Of a stretch of DNA of 64,000 nucleotides, positions 62,701 to 64,000 are shown piece after piece. The position numbers and the translations under genes are program-made. Position 1 is the stretch's first letter. Each line of letters opens with the position of its first letter. Location of the stretch: contig CM062820.1 of NCBI GenBank assembly GCA_031772625.1, positions 85,914,069-85,978,068 on the forward strand, in the 5' to 3' direction. This stretch comes from Pinus tabuliformis. Taxonomy: Eukaryota; Streptophyta; Pinopsida; Pinales; Pinaceae. The notes beneath the pieces were generated by a model. That model saw nothing but the letters and a program-made list of their open reading frames with translations, ran no database searches and was not told the origin of the DNA.

Positions 62701-63898
62701 GTTAATGGAAGAGGTTTATGTGGAACAGCCTCTCGGATATGAGAAGAAAGGTGAAGAGCACAAAGTGTGCAAATTGAAGAAAGCTCTTTATGGGCTAAAG
62801 CAAGCGCCAAGAGCATGGTACAGCAGGATAGATTCATATCTATTGGATAATGAATTTGACAAGTGTGAAGGAGAACCCACCGTCTACATCAAAGAAAAAG
62901 ATGGTAAAATTTTAATTGTTGTTTTATATGTTGATGATGTTATTTTTACAGGTAATGATGATCAGCTCATTCAGAATTTTAAATCAGTCATGAAGGAGGA
63001 ATTTGAAATTACTGACATGGGTTTCTTGAGACACTTCTTAGGCATAGAAGTAGATCAAAATGAAAAAGGAATTTTTATCTCACAAGCTAGATATGTAAAT
63101 CAAGTGTTGAGTAGATTTAACATGCAAGAGTGCAAGGCAACGATCACTCCCACAGTAATGGGATTAAAACTCAGCAGAGAGGACAGCAGCAAGGATTTTG
63201 ATCCTAGTTTGTACAAGAGTATTGTTGGCAGCCTTATGTATTTAACAGCTACCAGGCCTGACATTATGTATGCTGTTAGTTTAATTTCCAGATTCATGGA
63301 GAGGCCAAAAGAGGCACATTGGCAGGCAGCAAAGAGAATTCTGAGGTATGTCAAAGGTACAAAAAGATTTGGCATCTTATATACTTTTTCAGAAAGCTCA
63401 GATTTAGTTGGATATACTGATAGCGATTGGGCTGGAAGTGTGGATGATCGGAAAAGCACTTCCGGTTATGTATTTCATATGGGTTCAGGAGCCATTTCAT
63501 GGGCTTCCAAGAAACAGCCAATTGTGGCATTGTCTACAGCAGAAGCAGAGTACGTGGCAGCTACAGCAGCGGCATGTCAAGCGGTGTGGATGAGAAGAAT
63601 GTTGAGGAGCTTAGGCCAAGAGCAGGCAAGAGCGACAGTGATTTTTTGTGACAATAGCTCAGCTATTGCATTGTCCAAGAATTCTGTGTTTCACAAACGA
63701 ACGAAACACATTGATACAAGGTTTCATTATATCAGAGAATTGGTAAGCAATGGAGAAATTAGTTTGCAACATTGCAGGACTCAGGAACAGGTAGCAGATA
63801 TTTTGACAAAGCCTTTGGATCAGAAAAGCTTTGAATTTTTGAGGAAGTGTTTGGGTATGATTGAATGCCCAACAGTTGAAATTAAAGGGGAGTGTTGA
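59726..63898 (+). CDS. Copia B gag-pol polyprotein, 1,390 residues, open
   Basis: The start at MAGTSTSNSMGMQLPLFDGK matches copia A's start context. Gag lies at residues 10-210, followed by a basic RGRG-rich and Q/G-rich stretch (225-285). The zinc knuckle CX2CX4HX4C is at 291-304 and the aspartic protease DSG at 347-349 ([13 protein letters not shown]). The GAG-pre-integrase [12 protein letters not shown] is near 490 and the integrase core ([28 protein letters not shown]) spans about 550-660. The reverse transcriptase has YVDDVIFTG near 1,068. RNase H has DSDWAGSVDDRKSTSGY near 1,230, and the C-terminal KHIDTRFHYIRELV follows. The length and the PR-IN-RT-RH order are typical of Ty1/copia. 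The frame ends inside the first bases of the 3' LTR. Opposite-strand frames are shadows. Confidence 0.96.
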   Translation: MAGTSTSNSMGMQLPLFDGKNYDYWAITMKALFASQDLWEIVEDGFEQPADENEFNALTQGEKDLLKSHKKKDSKALFFLYQAVHGSVFPRLAAAKTSKDAWQTLKTAYQGMERVKTTKLQLLRKDFENLNMKESDNIDSFFTHVIGLVTQIRSHGEILEERRIVEKLLRCLPSRFHVIVTTIEETKDLSNFSVDELHASLITHEQRLSRNENSSLEQAFKTQMSFGRGRGQGRGNKRGRGRSQNRGGRNSPANAQGRGCNPNQNQGQGSSQQGGQHHAQGQRYEKPNVQCYYCKKYGHYASECRKKQHDVSNRSNANITRENVSQDNVLLACNMAETNSEDIWFLDSGCSNHMTGNLALFSALDQSVKSQVTLGTDSKISVMGKGEVKIFTKQGEKKTIADVYYVPGMRCNLLSIGQLVQKGYNVFFENDVCTIMDIAPSKRCIAEVKMTRNRMFPLRLRADLKNKEEIAAVTQEAFQSVPKDENWLWHLRFGHLNFGGLNLLSRKGMVRGLPLIEKPDSLCEGCILGKQHRESFPSGKSIRAKAPLEIVHSDLCGPMQSSSLAGSQYFLTFIDDFTRETWVYFLKNKSEVFEKFQNFKAFVENQSGLHIKVLRTDRGGEYISKEFLRFCRESGIHKQFTARYTPQQNGVAERKNMTIMDMARSMLKAKHLPNDYWVEAVNCVVYILNRCPTKVVMNKVPEEAWSGRKQGVTHMKVFGCVAYAHIPDQLRRKLDSKGEKCIFIGYSEESKAYRLYIPSTKKSFVSRDVQFIEEESWDGSIEKTVNVKNCLSHDEDDEEVAEMHPQTAAPTQGQQVTPSRRNESASPSTPQGGDSSASSSTCTPSERGKKFKNLSDIYNEGMNSLFALYCHVNDPIHFEDAIKDKKWIEAMDEEMNAIERNKTWDLVELPKGKEVIGVKWVYKTKCNAEGKIERHKARLVVKGYKQQYGRDYEETFAPVARMETMRAVLSIAAQNKWKVYQMDVKSAFLNGVLMEEVYVEQPLGYEKKGEEHKVCKLKKALYGLKQAPRAWYSRIDSYLLDNEFDKCEGEPTVYIKEKDGKILIVVLYVDDVIFTGNDDQLIQNFKSVMKEEFEITDMGFLRHFLGIEVDQNEKGIFISQARYVNQVLSRFNMQECKATITPTVMGLKLSREDSSKDFDPSLYKSIVGSLMYLTATRPDIMYAVSLISRFMERPKEAHWQAAKRILRYVKGTKRFGILYTFSESSDLVGYTDSDWAGSVDDRKSTSGYVFHMGSGAISWASKKQPIVALSTAEAEYVAATAAACQAVWMRRMLRSLGQEQARATVIFCDNSSAIALSKNSVFHKRTKHIDTRFHYIRELVSNGEISLQHCRTQEQVADILTKPLDQKSFEFLRKCLGMIECPTVEIKGEC
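63884..63892 (+). other. Polypurine tract of copia B
   Basis: AAAGGGGAG directly precedes the 3' LTR, as in copia A. Confidence 0.85.
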
Positions 63899-64000
63899 AA
63901 ATATAATTTCAACTGTGCAACAGTTGAGCCATGCGGCAGCATGAGGACAATAAACCGTGCGTTTCACCAAGGATAAAAAAAAATCGCTTCAAAATAAATT
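63893..64000 (+). repeat. Start of the 3' LTR of copia B
   Basis: The first 108 bp match the start of the 5' LTR at 58,251 and are then cut by the window edge. Confidence 0.93.

Larger units (their letters stand above)
58251..64000 (+). mobile_element. Ty1/copia retrotransposon B, looks whole but runs off the window
   Basis: The 5' LTR is 58,251-59,567. The primer binding site, an intact gag-pol frame, a purine tract and the first 108 bp of the 3' LTR all follow in order. The two LTR starts differ by about two or three substitutions in 100 bp plus a poly-A length difference. The outer target duplication cannot be tested because the right end is outside. It is related to copia A in its coding region. 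No breaks were noticed in the part that is visible. Confidence 0.96.

Overview
This 64 kb window reads as nuclear DNA of a seed plant, most likely a conifer or another gymnosperm. It is AT-rich and gene-poor, filled with old and young LTR retrotransposons, and host genes survive only as fragments. A Penelope-like reverse transcriptase at 18.7-19.2 kb supports this, because Penelope-like elements are rare in plants but are known from conifers. I see no complete, convincing host gene. The only long intact frame is the gag-pol of a young Ty1/copia element at the right edge.

Layout. 0-2.8 kb: broken minus-strand Ty3/gypsy remnant. 2.4-4.1 kb: two tandem duplications (223 and 423 bp). 5.6 kb: one isolated exon of an equilibrative nucleoside transporter. 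7.0-7.6 kb: hairpin with a CACTA-like end. 8.2-8.45 kb: short LTR. 8.5-11 kb: large diverged inverted repeat (about 700-bp arms, 1.1-kb loop). 12.9-13.9 and 19.4-19.8 kb: simple arrays sharing an AAACCC/AATATT motif. 15.2-16.1 kb: class III peroxidase pseudogene (exons 2 to 4), with a second rearranged copy at 36.9-37.6 kb. 18.7-19.2 kb: Penelope-like RT. 21.9-29.55 kb: old minus-strand LTR element without recognisable gag-pol, carrying fragments of two host genes (PDS5-like and SABATH methyltransferase-like) and a nested 2-kb solo LTR with a perfect 5-bp target duplication. 30.56-36.79 kb: nearly whole copia element with 5-bp target duplication. 38.6-39.45 kb: two tandem duplications, one an in-frame 88-codon repeat of unknown coding potential.

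The most striking structure is at 39,955-50,943. It is an 11-kb DNA transposon with near-identical terminal inverted repeats of about 3.3 kb, bounded by a perfect 9-bp target duplication (CAGAATTGT). This is the signature of a Mutator-like element. Each arm carries the last two exons of an ANS/flavonol-synthase-like 2-oxoglutarate dioxygenase, so the gene fragment is present twice in opposite orientation and a read-through transcript could fold into long double-stranded RNA. The 4.4-kb loop holds several minisatellites and no recognised transposase.

52.9-57.7 kb holds a shattered cluster of non-TIR NLR resistance-gene fragments (P-loop, kinase-2, RNBS-B, GLPL pieces and a reiterated linker). 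58.25 kb to the end is a second copia element with an intact 1,390-residue polyprotein. Its gag-pol closely resembles the element at 30.6 kb, but most of its LTR is different and contains a conspicuous ATCGGC/GCCGAT motif array.
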